A DNA stretch of 64,000 bases from an uncultured Sulfurovum sp. (GCA_902727915.1 CACVAU010000079.1:14066-78065), one strand, 5' to 3'; positions 42,248 through 53,426 are shown, counted from the first letter of the stretch. Made by a program: numbers and translations. The notes: generated by a model not told the origin, from the sequence alone.

Positions 42248-44058
42248 TGTCTGACTATAACGTTCCTCAGAAAAACATTCGTAACTTTTCGATTATTGCC
42301 CATATTGACCATGGTAAATCTACCTTGGCTGATAGAATTATCCAAGAATGTAATGCTGTTGTTGATCGTAAAATGTCAGCACAGGTTATGGATACGATGG
42401 ACATTGAAAAAGAGCGTGGTATTACCATTAAAGCCCAATCAGTGCGTTTAGATTATGAACGTGATGGTGAACATTATGTTCTAAACCTTATTGACACACC
42501 TGGTCATGTTGACTTTTCTTATGAAGTGAGTCGTTCTTTGGCTTCATCTGAAGGTGCATTGCTTATTATTGATGCTGCACAAGGGGTTGAAGCTCAGACC
42601 ATTGCGAATGTTTACATTGCAATGGACAATGATTTAGAACTGCTTCCTGTGGTCAATAAGATTGATTTACCTGCTGCTGAACCTGAGAGAGTACTTGAAG
42701 AGGTTGAAGATGCCATTGGTATTGATTGTACGGAACACTCTTTGGTTTCTGCTAAAACAGGGCTAGGGGTTCCTGATCTTATTAATGCCATTGTAGATCG
42801 TATTCCTGCACCAACAGGTGATGCAGATGCACCAACAAAAGCGCTCATCTATGATTCTTGGTTTGACAACTACTTAGGTGCCTTGGCATTGGTTCGTGTG
42901 TACGAAGGTAGCATTGAAAAAGGTCAAAAAGTTAAGATTATGAGTACCAAAGAAGAGCATGTAGTGTTGGATTTAATGTATCCAAATCCTATTGCACCGA
43001 TTAAAACATCGGCCATTAAAACGGGTGAAATTGGTATTGTTGTTACAGGTCAGAAAACTGTAGATGGTTTGCAAGTAGGAGATACTTTAACGGATGCTAA
43101 AAATCCTACAGCCAATTTTATTGATGGTTTTGAACCTGCAAAGCCTTTTGTATTTGCTGGTATTTATCCGATTGAAACAGATAAGTTTGAAGATCTTAGA
43201 GATGCACTTAACAAGTTAAAACTTAATGACTCATCTATTTCTTTTGAACCAGAATCATCAGTGGCTTTAGGGTCTGGATTTAGAACAGGTTTCTTAGGAA
43301 TGTTGCACATGGAGGTAATTAAAGAGCGTTTAGAACGAGAGTTTAATCTTGATTTAATTGCTTCTGCTCCAACCGTTGTTTATGAAGTAGAACAGACGGA
43401 TGGAATGCGTATTGAGATTCAAAATCCCTTTGACTTACCTGCATCACAAAAAATAGATACGATTTTTGAGCCGTATATTAAAGCAACCATTTTAGTACCA
43501 AATGATTACTTAGGTAATGTGATTAAACTGCTTAATGATCGTCGTGGTATTCAGATTAAAATGGATTATATTAATGCTACACGTGTTCTTTTAGAATATG
43601 ATTTACCAATGAATGAGATTGTGCTTGACTTTTATGACAAACTAAAAAGTACGACCAAAGGTTATGCAAGTTTTGACTATGAACCGGTAGGATTTAGACC
43701 TGGTGATTTGGTTAAGCTTGATATTAAAGTGGCTGGTGAAGTGGTGGATGCACTGTCTATTATTGTACCACGTGAGAGTGCTAGAACGAAAGGTCTGGCT
43801 TTTGTAAACTCACTTAAAGAGCTTATTCCTAGACAGCTTTTTGAAGTGGCGATTCAAGCGAGTATTGGTAGTGATATTATTGCTAGAAGTACGGTGAAGT
43901 CTACAGGTAAGAATGTAACGGCAAAATGTTATGGTGGTGATATTACGCGTAAACGTAAACTTTTAGACAAGCAAAAAGCTGGTAAAAAACGTATGAAAGC
44001 CATTGGTTCAGTGAATGTTCCACAAGAAGCATTTATGGCTGTATTGAAAATAGACTAA
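42247..44058 (+). CDS. lepA: Elongation factor 4 (LepA)
   Basis: A 603-residue GTPase that remodels ribosomes, aiding initiation and stress translation. G1 [10 protein letters not shown]2 with KERGITI, G3 DTPGHVDF and G4 NKID are present; the LepA-specific C-terminal domain ends in [20 protein letters not shown] with FMAVLK. Length is normal. Coupled to prs by TAATG and followed after 11 bases by a J-domain gene. Confidence 0.96.
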   Translation: MSDYNVPQKNIRNFSIIAHIDHGKSTLADRIIQECNAVVDRKMSAQVMDTMDIEKERGITIKAQSVRLDYERDGEHYVLNLIDTPGHVDFSYEVSRSLASSEGALLIIDAAQGVEAQTIANVYIAMDNDLELLPVVNKIDLPAAEPERVLEEVEDAIGIDCTEHSLVSAKTGLGVPDLINAIVDRIPAPTGDADAPTKALIYDSWFDNYLGALALVRVYEGSIEKGQKVKIMSTKEEHVVLDLMYPNPIAPIKTSAIKTGEIGIVVTGQKTVDGLQVGDTLTDAKNPTANFIDGFEPAKPFVFAGIYPIETDKFEDLRDALNKLKLNDSSISFEPESSVALGSGFRTGFLGMLHMEVIKERLEREFNLDLIASAPTVVYEVEQTDGMRIEIQNPFDLPASQKIDTIFEPYIKATILVPNDYLGNVIKLLNDRRGIQIKMDYINATRVLLEYDLPMNEIVLDFYDKLKSTTKGYASFDYEPVGFRPGDLVKLDIKVAGEVVDALSIIVPRESARTKGLAFVNSLKELIPRQLFEVAIQASIGSDIIARSTVKSTGKNVTAKCYGGDITRKRKLLDKQKAGKKRMKAIGSVNVPQEAFMAVLKID

Positions 44059-44069
44059 TAGGTTGAAAT

Positions 44070-44369
44070 ATGCATCAAGTCTCTCTTTCTGAATTTCAAA
44101 CTGCTGTTGAAAGTTTGGAACTTATTTCTTTAAGAACGAAAGAGGATGTACGTAAAAAGTATTTGAAACTTTCCAAAAAATATCATCCTGATATGGAGGG
44201 TGGTTCAACTGAAAAGTTTCAAGAAATACGAGAAGCTTATGAAATATTAGTAGGCTATATGGATAATTTCCGTTTTGTTTTTTCAGATGAAGAGTTTAAG
44301 CAACAAAACCCTTTATTGGTGAATACAGACTATTATGTTTTAGAAGAAAAAAAAGATACAGAAAATTAA
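44070..44369 (+). CDS. Small J-domain protein
   Basis: A 99-residue protein consisting of a DnaJ-type J domain (residues about 17-75) with the HPD motif in [13 protein letters not shown], which stimulates DnaK ATPase. There is no Gly/Phe or zinc-finger region, so it is a type III J protein. It follows lepA by 11 bases and may deliver DnaK to a specific client. Its end overlaps the convergent bpt gene by four bases. Confidence 0.85.
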   Translation: MHQVSLSEFQTAVESLELISLRTKEDVRKKYLKLSKKYHPDMEGGSTEKFQEIREAYEILVGYMDNFRFVFSDEEFKQQNPLLVNTDYYVLEEKKDTEN

Positions 44370-45130
44370 TTTTCAACTGTCCAAGGTTTCCAGTCTGCTG
44401 TTTCAAACATAAGTGGAAACCCATCCAGTATTTGAAGTGGTTGAAAGTTTTTTTTGTATTCAAAAGATTTATACCCTTCAACCCAATATCCAAGATAAAC
44501 CCAATCTAATCCTAAGCTTTCAGCGATTTGAATCTCATAAAGTAAGGAATATGTTCCTAATGAAAATCGAGGATAATCAGGATCATAATAACAATAAATG
44601 GCAGAAATACTGTCATCTAAAATATCGATAAGGTCAACACAGACCAGTTTTCCATCTATGTAATAACGTAATTCTTTACCGAATTCATGTGCCCCTTCAA
44701 CATAGTTTTCAAAATATTCTGTTCTTGTAATGTCGGTATGTTTCCATCCATTATGTTTAGATTTATATTGATGATATTTATTATAGAGTGCAATATGTTC
44801 ATCTGTTACCTGTGGCATTTTGGCAACAATTTCAGTTCTTTCATTACGATTAATAATTTTTTGTTGGGATTTGGAGAATTTGTAATTGGCAACATCTATA
44901 CGTAAACTTTTACAAGCATTACAGTCTTTACAAACAGGGTATATAAAGCTTCGTCCAAAACGTCTCCAGCCTCTTTGGGTTACCCTTGTACTAAAGTTAG
45001 TAGAAACAATATCAACTTCCCGATGATTCATTTGCACACGTTTTCCAGGAACATAAGAACAAGGAGCGTCTGTTTTTGCAAAATTTCGTAAATTACGATT
45101 AATACGTTGGGGATTAGTCTGATTTGCCAT
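44366..45130 (-). CDS. bpt: Aspartate/glutamate leucyltransferase
   Basis: A 254-residue aminoacyl-tRNA-protein transferase of the Bpt/Ate family, which adds Leu to N-terminal Asp/Glu and marks proteins for ClpAP through the N-end rule. Features: N-terminal CSYVPGK, the [13 protein letters not shown] cysteine cluster, QQKIINRN, and the C-terminal GNAT-like [26 protein letters not shown] and MEYKxxF-like KSFEYKKNF. The ATG at 45130 (ATGGCAAATC) is preferred over 45139. Confidence 0.92.
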   Translation of the reverse strand: MANQTNPQRINRNLRNFAKTDAPCSYVPGKRVQMNHREVDIVSTNFSTRVTQRGWRRFGRSFIYPVCKDCNACKSLRIDVANYKFSKSQQKIINRNERTEIVAKMPQVTDEHIALYNKYHQYKSKHNGWKHTDITRTEYFENYVEGAHEFGKELRYYIDGKLVCVDLIDILDDSISAIYCYYDPDYPRFSLGTYSLLYEIQIAESLGLDWVYLGYWVEGYKSFEYKKNFQPLQILDGFPLMFETADWKPWTVEN

Positions 45131-45199
45131 GATTAGCATTATATCTAAATAAAATTATTCTTTTAACATGAACTAAAAATAAACTGCTAAAATACTTTT

Positions 45200-46141
45200 A
45201 TGAATAAAAAAGCACTATTATTATTAAACATGGGTGGTCCCAATAACGTTGATGAAGTTCAGATGTTTTTACATAACATGTTTTCAGACAAAAATATTTT
45301 GACCATGGATAGATATACACGGGCATTGGTGAGAGAGATAATTATTTTTAACCGTATAGATGAAGTAAAAGAGAATTTTATGGAGTTTTTAGGTGGAAAG
45401 TCTCCATTACCAGCGTTGACTTACAAAGTAGTTGAAAAACTAAATGCAAAGCTTGACATGAAAGTGGCACCTGCCATGCGTTATGTCCCTCCATTTGCTA
45501 CAGATGCCTTAATACAGTTTCAAAAAGATGGTGTTGAAGAGTTGGTTTTATTTCCAATGTATCCACAGTATTCTACGACGACCACACTTTCATCTATAGA
45601 AGACATAGAAGAGCGTTGTGAAGCACTTGAATATAGTCCAAAAATTACAGTTATTGATCCTTATTATGATGATTTTGATTACATAGAGATGTGTGCTGGA
45701 AAAATCATGGAAGCTTTTGAAGATAAAAACACTGAAGATTATGACTTACTCCTTTCAGCCCATGGCTTACCTGTGAGTATCATCAAAGCTGGTGACCCTT
45801 ATCAGAACCAAGTAGAGGGGAATGTTTCGGCACTTCGTATGTACTTTCATGAGCGTGGCATTAAGTTTAAGAATATTAAATTGGTTTATCAGTCAAAAGT
45901 AGGTTCAGCAGCTTGGTTGGAACCAAACTTAGTGGATGTACTACGTAGACCTTACCATAGGAAAGTGCTTATTTACCCCTTAGCATTTACGGTTGATAAC
46001 TCTGAGACAGTTTATGAGCTGGACATTGAACACAGAGAGATAGCAGAAAAGATTAAATATGATGACTATAGAGTCGCAAAATGTTTTAATGATGATGATA
46101 ACTTTGTAGATTTTATTGTTAAAAAAGTTAATGCACTTTAA
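45200..46141 (+). CDS. hemH: Ferrochelatase
   Basis: Inserts ferrous iron into protoporphyrin IX (or coproporphyrin, depending on the pathway) at the end of heme synthesis. The 313-residue protein has LLLNMGGPNN, YPQYSTTTTLSSIE, the catalytic His in LLSAHGLPVSI and the acidic partner in DNSETVYELDIEH. A lengthened C-terminus with Fe-S cysteines is absent, as in Campylobacterota. Coupled to yigZ by a one-base overlap. Confidence 0.94.
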   Translation: MNKKALLLLNMGGPNNVDEVQMFLHNMFSDKNILTMDRYTRALVREIIIFNRIDEVKENFMEFLGGKSPLPALTYKVVEKLNAKLDMKVAPAMRYVPPFATDALIQFQKDGVEELVLFPMYPQYSTTTTLSSIEDIEERCEALEYSPKITVIDPYYDDFDYIEMCAGKIMEAFEDKNTEDYDLLLSAHGLPVSIIKAGDPYQNQVEGNVSALRMYFHERGIKFKNIKLVYQSKVGSAAWLEPNLVDVLRRPYHRKVLIYPLAFTVDNSETVYELDIEHREIAEKIKYDDYRVAKCFNDDDNFVDFIVKKVNAL

Positions 46142-46704
46142 TGCAAACAATAGAAGCGTCATTTACAGGAAACTACGAAGTTAAAAAGTCAAAGTTCATA
46201 GCCCATTTAGTACCCATAGCCCAATACAAAGGCTTACAAGACAAACTAAGAGCTGAGCACCCAAAAGCCAGACATGTGGTTTATGCACTACGTTACCTCA
46301 ATGAGTTTGACCAAATCGTTGAAAACTCTTCAGATGACGAAGAACCCAAAGGGGCAGCTGGTGTACCCTCTTTAAATGTGCTTCGAGGAGAAGAACTTAT
46401 AAATGTTGCTCTCTTAACCGTTCGCTATTTTGGTGGAACGAAACTTGGTATTGGTGGTATGGCAAGGGCTTATGCTTCAGCAGTTAAAGAAGTTGTGGCA
46501 GTGGCTGATATAAAAAAATATGAAAAAGAGTTTACTTATAAGTTCGATTCTACTTACTCTGAAGTTCAAAAGCGAGAGTATGTTTTAAATAAATTGGAAA
46601 TCTTTCAAGTTGAACGTCAATTTTTAGGCGACAAAGTCTCTTGGGAAATAAAAACTACCCAAGAGAAATTAGATGAGTTTAAAGCGCTTCTAACCAAATC
46701 TTAA
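46141..46704 (+). CDS. YigZ/IMPACT family protein
   Basis: A 187-residue cytoplasmic protein of the YigZ/IMPACT family (N-terminal UPF0029 fold, C-terminal EF-G-like DUF1949). Markers: KSKFIAHLVPI, ARHVVYALRY, SSDDEEPKGAAGVPSLNVL and TVRYFGGTKLGIGGMARAYA. Bacterial function is unclear; the family has been linked to translation regulation. The last 26 bases overlap the convergent nadE gene. Confidence 0.9.
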   Translation: MQTIEASFTGNYEVKKSKFIAHLVPIAQYKGLQDKLRAEHPKARHVVYALRYLNEFDQIVENSSDDEEPKGAAGVPSLNVLRGEELINVALLTVRYFGGTKLGIGGMARAYASAVKEVVAVADIKKYEKEFTYKFDSTYSEVQKREYVLNKLEIFQVERQFLGDKVSWEIKTTQEKLDEFKALLTKS

Positions 46705-48568
46705 CGTCTGCATCTGAAGGCATTTTCCAGTCAGCTCTGGGGCTAAGTGAAATGCTTCCTACTTTTGGTCCATCTGGCATACATGAACGTTTAAACTGCT
46801 GAGTAAAGAAACGCCAAATGAACTTTTTTAGCCATTTTTTTATGCTCTCTTCATCATAATTTTCAAAAGCATGATTGGCTAGAAAAAGAATCTTTTCAGG
46901 TGTTGCACCATATTTTAAAAAGTGATATAAAAAGAAATCATGCAATTCATACGGCCCTATGATGGATTCTGTTTCTTGAACTATTTCATCTTTGTCATGT
47001 GGTAAGAGTTCTGGGCTTATTGGCGTGGCTAAGATATCGTCGATAATAGGGGCTATTTTTTCATTTTGTTTAAATGATTCGATGACATACTGAATGAGGG
47101 TTTTAGGAATTCCAGAATTTAGAGCATACATACTCATGTGGTCACCGTTGTAAGTTGACCAACCTAGGGCTATCTCACTTAAGTCTCCTGTACCTATGAC
47201 CAAGCCACCTTCACGGTTGGCTGTGTTCATAAGTATACTGGTTCTGGCTCTTGCTTGAACATTTTCATAAGTTACTGAATGGTCGTCTACCTCATGCCCT
47301 ATGGCTTCAAACTCGGTTAATGCTAGTTTAGTGATGTCTACGGTTCTTAGGGTTACTTCTAAGGCTTCACAAAGCTCTGTGGCATTGTTTTTGGTACGTG
47401 AGGTTGTACCAAACCCTGGCATGGTAATGGCGATGATATCTTTAGAATCCCATTTCATGAGTTCAAAAGCTTTATGGGTAGAAAGTAGGGCAAGGGTAGA
47501 GTCAAGCCCACCAGAAATACCAATAACAGCCTTTTTAATGTGAGCATGTTGCATACGCTTTATGAGTGCATGGGCTTGGATGTTGACTATCTCATCACAG
47601 CGATGTTGCTTCTCTTGAAACACAGAAGGAACAAAGGGCATAGAGGGGATGAAACGTTTAAGTTTTTTGATTTTAACCGTCTCTTTTAGGGTTATGGTTC
47701 TAAAAGGAGTCATCGTACTATCACTATAGCTTGACTCATTTATACGTAGCCAGTTAAGTCTTTGTAAGTCTAAATCAGCTGTTATGAGATTGGAGTTAAG
47801 GTTAAAACGTTCATTTTGTATGAGCATTGAGCCATACTCTGCTATGAGTGCTTGACCACCAAATACGGTGTCAGTTGTCGACTCACCCACACCAGCAGAA
47901 CTATAGACATAAGCAGACATACATCTGGCACTCTGGGTTCGTACTAGCTCTTCACGGTATTCTGCTTTACCTATAAGCTCATTACTTGCTGAAAGATTAA
48001 AGATGATATTTGCCCCATTAGCAGCCATTTGATTACTTGGTGGGGTGATTGCCCATAGGTCTTCGCAAATTTCCACACCAAATAAAAGTTCTTCTTCACC
48101 TTGAAACAGAAGGTCTGTCCCAAAAGGAACCTTTTGTCCAAAAAGTTGAATGGTCTGGTTTTGAATAGCGATACCTGAATTAAATTGTCGTTTGTCATAA
48201 AACTCTTTTTTGTTAGGTAAGTAACTTTTAGGAACTACGCCTAATACCTCACCATTTTGAAAAACAACAGCTGTATTGTAGAGTCTATTGTGATGAAGTA
48301 GGGCAAAACCTATTATACCAATGCTTGGAATCTCTTGAGAAGCGATAAGTAATGATTCTAAAGTATTGTATTGATTGTGAATAAGTGTTTGGTTTAAAAA
48401 GAGGTCAGAAGCTGTGTAGCCTGTTAGTGTTAATTCTGGGAAAACAATGATGCAGACATCTTTATTATAAGCTTGACTTAAAAGTTTTAGTATTTCGATA
48501 GCATTTTCTTCTGGATTAGCTACCATTGTTTTATTAACAGCTGTGGCTATGCGATAAAATCCGTGCAT
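46679..48568 (-). CDS. nadE: Glutamine-dependent NAD+ synthetase
   Basis: A 629-residue two-domain enzyme that amidates deamido-NAD to NAD with glutamine as ammonia source. The N-terminal nitrilase-like glutaminase has the Glu (FPELTLTGY), Lys (PKSYLPN) and Cys (FGVEICEDLW) triad. The C-terminal synthetase has the PP-loop VIGISGGLDSTLALL and GTGDLSEIALGW. Long-type NadE. No signal peptide; cytoplasmic. Upstream spacing of about 60 bases to the next gene suggests its own promoter. Confidence 0.94.
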   Translation of the reverse strand: MHGFYRIATAVNKTMVANPEENAIEILKLLSQAYNKDVCIIVFPELTLTGYTASDLFLNQTLIHNQYNTLESLLIASQEIPSIGIIGFALLHHNRLYNTAVVFQNGEVLGVVPKSYLPNKKEFYDKRQFNSGIAIQNQTIQLFGQKVPFGTDLLFQGEEELLFGVEICEDLWAITPPSNQMAANGANIIFNLSASNELIGKAEYREELVRTQSARCMSAYVYSSAGVGESTTDTVFGGQALIAEYGSMLIQNERFNLNSNLITADLDLQRLNWLRINESSYSDSTMTPFRTITLKETVKIKKLKRFIPSMPFVPSVFQEKQHRCDEIVNIQAHALIKRMQHAHIKKAVIGISGGLDSTLALLSTHKAFELMKWDSKDIIAITMPGFGTTSRTKNNATELCEALEVTLRTVDITKLALTEFEAIGHEVDDHSVTYENVQARARTSILMNTANREGGLVIGTGDLSEIALGWSTYNGDHMSMYALNSGIPKTLIQYVIESFKQNEKIAPIIDDILATPISPELLPHDKDEIVQETESIIGPYELHDFFLYHFLKYGATPEKILFLANHAFENYDEESIKKWLKKFIWRFFTQQFKRSCMPDGPKVGSISLSPRADWKMPSDADVKIWLEAL

Positions 48569-48630
48569 TAGTCTTCCTTATGGTATGAGGGTTTTATAAG
48601 AAGAGAATTGTAACAGAAAACCTGTTTAGG

Positions 48631-49017
48631 TTATTTGATAAGGAAGATTTTATTTAAGTATTGGATTTTTTTAGAAGAGATAATTTTAATAGGATTCCAT
48701 AAGAGTTTTGTATAGAGCTTACCTTTACTGATGGTATATTTTCCATTTTTAGGAAATGCTTTTCCCCAAGCTTGTTTCTTTTTCAGAATCTCTAAGAGTC
48801 TAGGCGATTTGAGTTCAGATGCTGAAAGTGCGTTTGTTTTATTGGTTAATAAATGATAGTATTCTCCATGTTTATTTAAGAGTAAAAAATGATAAGAGTC
48901 ACCAACTCTGTCAGTGCGATAAACTTTATCATACAAAGGTTTAGCACCATCGATGGTTGTGGCATTTGAGGTGATATTAGATGATAATATAATTAGGGTT
49001 AATAATAAATTTTTCAT
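48631..49017 (-). CDS. Exported hypothetical protein
   Basis: A 128-residue protein with a signal peptide (MKNLLLTLIILSSNITSNAT), then a basic mature part with LLLNKHGEYYHLLTN and LWNPIKIISSKKIQYLNKIF. No family recognised. It lies 62 bases upstream of nadE on the same strand. The start is the only well-placed ATG; codon use is like its neighbours. Low information. Confidence 0.5.
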   Translation of the reverse strand: MKNLLLTLIILSSNITSNATTIDGAKPLYDKVYRTDRVGDSYHFLLLNKHGEYYHLLTNKTNALSASELKSPRLLEILKKKQAWGKAFPKNGKYTISKGKLYTKLLWNPIKIISSKKIQYLNKIFLIK

Positions 49018-49178
49018 GCTTCAATTATAACAAGTATTTAGACTTAAACTATTCAGAAATTAAAATAATAATAAAAATAAATGATTAATCTGTTTTTTAT
49101 AGTTAAGAGATATTTTTACTTAATTTGACTGCATATATAATACAACACTTATAAACAAAGTATGATTAATTGGGACTT

Positions 49179-51998
49179 TTACATCACATTTGGAGATGGT
49201 TTCCCAAAATAGTAACCTTGTGAATAATCAGCCCCAAGTGCTTTGACTGTTTCATAGACTTCTTGATTGTGAACATATTCGGTAATTGTCTTTCTTCCAA
49301 GCTTTTTAGAAAAGGAAATAATGGCTTCAGTAATAATAGCTGCATTATTATCTTGATTGATATTTTTAATAAGACTCCCATCAATTTTAATGTAATCAGC
49401 ATTAATATTGATAATGTGTTCAAAGTTGGCATAACCAGAACCAAAATCATCAATGGCAATTTTAGCACCATACTTTTTTACTTCTTGAATAAAATCATTA
49501 ATAACTTTATAATCAGAAACTTCTTCTGATTCGGTAATTTCAAAAATTACATTTTTTGAATTTGGATAATTTTTGAGTTTTCCATAAATATATTGGGTAA
49601 TTTCTTCTGAAAGAATGTCATCAATGGTTAAGTTAATTGAAAATTCTATATTGGGTAGGTTTTTAAATGTATTTAATGCTTTTTCTATGACAATTTTTGT
49701 AATTTGAGGATAAAGTTTTGCTTTTTGAGAAACTTCTAATAGTGTTAATGTTGAAACAGGCACACCTTCATGGTCTAACATGCGTACAAGTGTTTCATAC
49801 TTAACAGTTTTTTGAGTTTTATTATCGGTAATACCTTGGTAGTACGTAGTAATGCGATTGTCATGAATGGCTTCTTTTATTTTTTTAATCCATTCAATAT
49901 TTTGTGCATAATCAACACTTTTACGCATACTATGATCGAAGATTAAAAACTTTTTTTGTTTTTCTTGTGCTTTTTTACGGGCAATGTTCGCATATAAAAT
50001 AAGGTTTTGATAATTGTCATGGGTATAATAAGTAGCGACTCCTCCTGTCACTGAAATACTAATGCGATTTTGACCTTTAATATTTATGTTGGAGACATTT
50101 TGTTCTATATGGCTAAAGAGTTCGGTGAAAAATGTGTGAAATTTTTTGTTAGAGAATTGGTCTTCTTGAAAAAGAAGAATAAATTGGTCACCTTGAAGTC
50201 TATATAGTTTAAAGGCTTCAAGAATTTTAAATTTATTAAGGGTATCAGCTAAACTTATAATAACAGAGTCGCCAATGTCGGAACCATAAAAATCATTAAA
50301 ACCTGAAAAATTGTCAATATTTAAATAAAATACAATGGGTTTGATAGCAACTTTTAAATCAACAAGTAGTTGGTTTCGGTTAGATAATCCTGTTAATAAA
50401 TCTGTGCGTTGCTTTTTAATTTCTTCTTTACTTTTTTCTAATTCACTAATGTCATGTTGGACAGCAACATATTCTAAGATATTGTTGTCAGAATCTAAGA
50501 TAGGAAGAATGGTGGCATTAACACTATAGTCTGAACCATTTTTATGGGTATTTTTTAACATGCCTTTCCAGATTTTTTTATTTTCAATATTTGTCCACAT
50601 TTTTTTAAAAATATCTTTATGGTTGTCTTTATGTCTTATGATATTGTGTGAACGTCCTAATAACTCTTCTTCAGTGTAACCTGAGACTTCACAAAACATG
50701 GGGTTAACATAGGTAATAATACCTTTTTTATCAGTTTTAGAAACGATACTTGAACGATCTATGGCTGTTTTATAGCCATCTAAAAAAGCAATGTTTTCAG
50801 AAAGTTTTTCACTCATGGTATTAAAGGCAATAAGTGCATCCCCAATCTCATCAGATTTATCAACTTTTAGTTTAATATCTGTATCTCCTGTTGAAATCAT
50901 TTCTGAAGCTGTTTGAAGTTTTTTAAGGTTTCCTGTAATAGATTGATAGAAAGCAATAAAAATATATAAGGCGATAAAGACAATGGCTAAAAAGAAAATA
51001 AGCAAGGACCAGAGGCTATTGTCTGCTTTTTGCATTAGTTCATTAATGGCATCCTTATAGGTATAGTTAAACATGGTATAAAGCGCTTCTTGTGACTCAA
51101 TGGTGGAATTAATTTTATTTAAAAAAAAGCGATCTCCAAGTTGAGTTTCGTTGCCATTAATAATGGCTTTATCAATAATAATAAGCAGTTCTTTTATTTT
51201 ATAAGTGACAGCTGTAATTTGTTCTTCTAAGGCATGGTAATTTGGCAAGTGTGATATAAGATAATTTTCCGTTAAGAAAATTTGTAAGCTATTTAAATCA
51301 GTTGCAATTGAATAAAGAACCAGTTTTTGATCTTTAAGTTTTTTGCTACTTTGGATATTGCTAAAGGAGGTGTCTCTTAACTGTCTTGTGTAGTCATTCA
51401 AGTAGAGTAATTTATCTTGTAGCATAATGGCTAGGTAGTTAATTCGTCTATCTCTATTAGAAGTAAATTGGCTATGTTTAGAAACTTCACCTATGGTATG
51501 CATTAATTTTTTGATAATGTTTCCATGGGTGTCAAAGATTATTACTGAAGAGGTGAGTTTATCAAACCTTTCTTGTTTCATCATAAGATAAGCACTAATG
51601 GCTTGTGCAAAGTTTTCATTTGAACTTAATATTTTAAAATTTGTTGCATCATAATTCATAAGGTTTATTTTTTGATTTTGAAAAATAGATTCATTTTCTT
51701 GTAGGGCTTGGACAAAATTATTTGCTTGTGCTTCACTTGCATTCTCTTCTAAAAATCGTAAGGAAAGGGTACGATGAACTTGTACGGTTTTTATAAAAGC
51801 ATTGAGTGCTTCAATGTAACGTAAGCCTATAAGTTGTTTATTATATCGATTGTTTTTTTCAATATATTCTGTAAAAAGGGTTTTAGAAGGGAGTAAAAGT
51901 AGAATTGAGAGTAGTAAAATTGAAGCAATAATTTTAGTTTTAAAGGCGAGTTTACTCATGATGTAAAGTGCTGGTTGTAAAAGTATTTTAAATAACAT
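49179..51998 (-). CDS. Membrane PAS-GGDEF-EAL protein (c-di-GMP metabolism)
   Basis: A 939-residue inner-membrane signalling protein. Membrane helices at about 22-40 and 326-350 enclose a helical periplasmic sensor; HAMP (about 350-402), PAS (about 410-525), GGDEF (about 530-690) and EAL (about 700-939) follow. The GGDEF signature is RLQGDQF, not GGDEF, so cyclase activity is doubtful. The EAL motif reads YETLVRM (Glu kept), with FSINLTIDDI, AIDDFGSGYANF, TEYV and SQGYYFGKP, so phosphodiesterase activity is plausible. A PAS domain with the NPMFCEVSGYTEEELLG pattern suggests sensing a cofactor or ligand. It may set c-di-GMP levels affecting pili or biofilm; the pilus operon lies 10 kb away, and any link is inferred. 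Confidence 0.9.
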   Translation of the reverse strand: MLFKILLQPALYIMSKLAFKTKIIASILLLSILLLLPSKTLFTEYIEKNNRYNKQLIGLRYIEALNAFIKTVQVHRTLSLRFLEENASEAQANNFVQALQENESIFQNQKINLMNYDATNFKILSSNENFAQAISAYLMMKQERFDKLTSSVIIFDTHGNIIKKLMHTIGEVSKHSQFTSNRDRRINYLAIMLQDKLLYLNDYTRQLRDTSFSNIQSSKKLKDQKLVLYSIATDLNSLQIFLTENYLISHLPNYHALEEQITAVTYKIKELLIIIDKAIINGNETQLGDRFFLNKINSTIESQEALYTMFNYTYKDAINELMQKADNSLWSLLIFFLAIVFIALYIFIAFYQSITGNLKKLQTASEMISTGDTDIKLKVDKSDEIGDALIAFNTMSEKLSENIAFLDGYKTAIDRSSIVSKTDKKGIITYVNPMFCEVSGYTEEELLGRSHNIIRHKDNHKDIFKKMWTNIENKKIWKGMLKNTHKNGSDYSVNATILPILDSDNNILEYVAVQHDISELEKSKEEIKKQRTDLLTGLSNRNQLLVDLKVAIKPIVFYLNIDNFSGFNDFYGSDIGDSVIISLADTLNKFKILEAFKLYRLQGDQFILLFQEDQFSNKKFHTFFTELFSHIEQNVSNINIKGQNRISISVTGGVATYYTHDNYQNLILYANIARKKAQEKQKKFLIFDHSMRKSVDYAQNIEWIKKIKEAIHDNRITTYYQGITDNKTQKTVKYETLVRMLDHEGVPVSTLTLLEVSQKAKLYPQITKIVIEKALNTFKNLPNIEFSINLTIDDILSEEITQYIYGKLKNYPNSKNVIFEITESEEVSDYKVINDFIQEVKKYGAKIAIDDFGSGYANFEHIININADYIKIDGSLIKNINQDNNAAIITEAIISFSKKLGRKTITEYVHNQEVYETVKALGADYSQGYYFGKPSPNVM

Positions 51999-52141
51999 GA
52001 CAAATCTCCTTTAATTGAGAAATATTATAGCATAAAAAATAATAAAAAATAATATTAATTTGGGGTTAGGCGTGATTTTGAAGGAAAAATGTGATGTTGA
52101 AGCTCACTTCTTTAAAAATAAGAAGTAAGATTCAAAATTAA

Positions 52142-52651
52142 TTATCGATTTGCTACAACTTCAACAGAAATAATGTCATCTTCTTGTCTAATACTATCAA
52201 GTACGGAAAAACTCTCAGTATCGTTAAGTTCAATGGCACCATAGACAGTATGTTCACCATCTAAGTGTGGCGTTGGTACAAACGTAATGAAAAATTGGCT
52301 TCCACCTGTGTTACGTCCAGCATGTGCCATGGAAAGTGTTCCTCTCCTATGTGGTGCTAAACTTGTGTCTGTTTCACAGTCAATTAACCAGTCTGGCCCA
52401 CCTGTTCCAGGCATACCACCAGCATCTTTAGCTGTATTTGGACAACCACCTTGTGCCATAAATCCATCAATTACTCGGTGGAATTTAAGACCGTTGTAAA
52501 AACCTGTTTCAGCTAAATGAGCAAGGTTTGCTACGGTGTTTGGTGCATCTTCTGTATGAAGTTTAATCCAAATTGTTCCCTTTGAAGTGTTGAACTTTGC
52601 GTAGTTGTAAGTGTCTAAAACATCTTGTGCTATATCATATCTTTTTGACAT
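52142..52651 (-). CDS. Cyclophilin-type peptidyl-prolyl isomerase
   Basis: A 169-residue cytoplasmic cyclophilin: [52 protein letters not shown] and [11 protein letters not shown] are the family's substrate and active-site motifs (Arg in FHRV, [14 protein letters not shown]). It catalyses cis-trans isomerisation of prolyl bonds. No signal peptide. Divergent from pyrF with a 63-base shared upstream region. The 143 bases downstream contain a weak hairpin but no clear terminator. Confidence 0.93.
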   Translation of the reverse strand: MSKRYDIAQDVLDTYNYAKFNTSKGTIWIKLHTEDAPNTVANLAHLAETGFYNGLKFHRVIDGFMAQGGCPNTAKDAGGMPGTGGPDWLIDCETDTSLAPHRRGTLSMAHAGRNTGGSQFFITFVPTPHLDGEHTVYGAIELNDTESFSVLDSIRQEDDIISVEVVANR

Positions 52652-52714
52652 GTTAATCCTTATTTTTTATAATTTTGCTAGAATTATATCAAAACTTATT
52701 AAGGGACATATTAT

Positions 52715-53398
52715 ATGGAATTGTGTGTTGCATTAGACCTACCATCGCAAGAAGAAAACCTCAAATTAGCTGAGTCTTTAAAGGCTCATAATATTTGGAT
52801 GAAAGTTGGTTTTAGAGCCTATATACGAGATGGAAAACCATTTATTGAGGCTTTGAAAAGGATTAACCCTGCGTTCAAAATATTTTTAGATTTAAAGCTT
52901 TATGATATTCCCAATACCATGGCAGATGCAGCAGAAGAAGTAGCAAAAATAGGTGTAGATATGTTCAATATTCATGCTTCAGCTGGATCTGTTGCCATGA
53001 GAACCGTGATGGAGCGACTCTCAACCTATGAAAAGCGTCCTTTGGTTTTAGCTGTGACAGCATTGACTTCTTTTGATGAAGAAAATTTTACTTCTATTTA
53101 TGAAAAAAGCATTAACGAAAAAGCAGAACAGTTTGCCAAAATGTCTCATGAAAATGGTTTAGATGGCGTGGTTTGTTCTACCTTTGAAAGTAGAGCCATT
53201 AAAAATGCCACTTCTGAGAGTTTTTTAACCCTTTGCCCAGGCATAAGACCTTTTGGAGAAGATGCTGGAGATCAACAACGTGTGGCTACTTTGGAAGTGG
53301 CGAAAGTTGAGGGGGTTGATTTTCCTGTTATAGGTCGTCCTATTTATAAAGATGAAGATCCTGTGGGGAAGGTTGAGGCGATATTAAAAATCATATAG
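52715..53398 (+). CDS. pyrF: Orotidine 5'-phosphate decarboxylase
   Basis: A 227-residue enzyme making UMP from OMP. Motifs: [25 protein letters not shown], the catalytic [16 protein letters not shown] and [16 protein letters not shown]. Length normal. It is the last housekeeping gene before the CRISPR operon; the first cas gene starts 28 bases after its stop, so cas transcription may in part read through from pyrF. Confidence 0.95.
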   Translation: MELCVALDLPSQEENLKLAESLKAHNIWMKVGFRAYIRDGKPFIEALKRINPAFKIFLDLKLYDIPNTMADAAEEVAKIGVDMFNIHASAGSVAMRTVMERLSTYEKRPLVLAVTALTSFDEENFTSIYEKSINEKAEQFAKMSHENGLDGVVCSTFESRAIKNATSESFLTLCPGIRPFGEDAGDQQRVATLEVAKVEGVDFPVIGRPIYKDEDPVGKVEAILKII

Positions 53399-53426
53399 TA
53401 AAGTATATTTAATTGAAAGGATACCC

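Noticed and set aside
52106..52126. Terminator after the cyclophilin gene
   Set aside because: ACTTCTT/AAGAAGT arms form a weak AT-rich hairpin with no T-run on the relevant strand.
53399..53426. CRISPR leader or dedicated cas promoter between pyrF and cas6
   Set aside because: Only 28 bases are available; a TATATT-like box is present but no -35, so a promoter inside pyrF or read-through is as likely.
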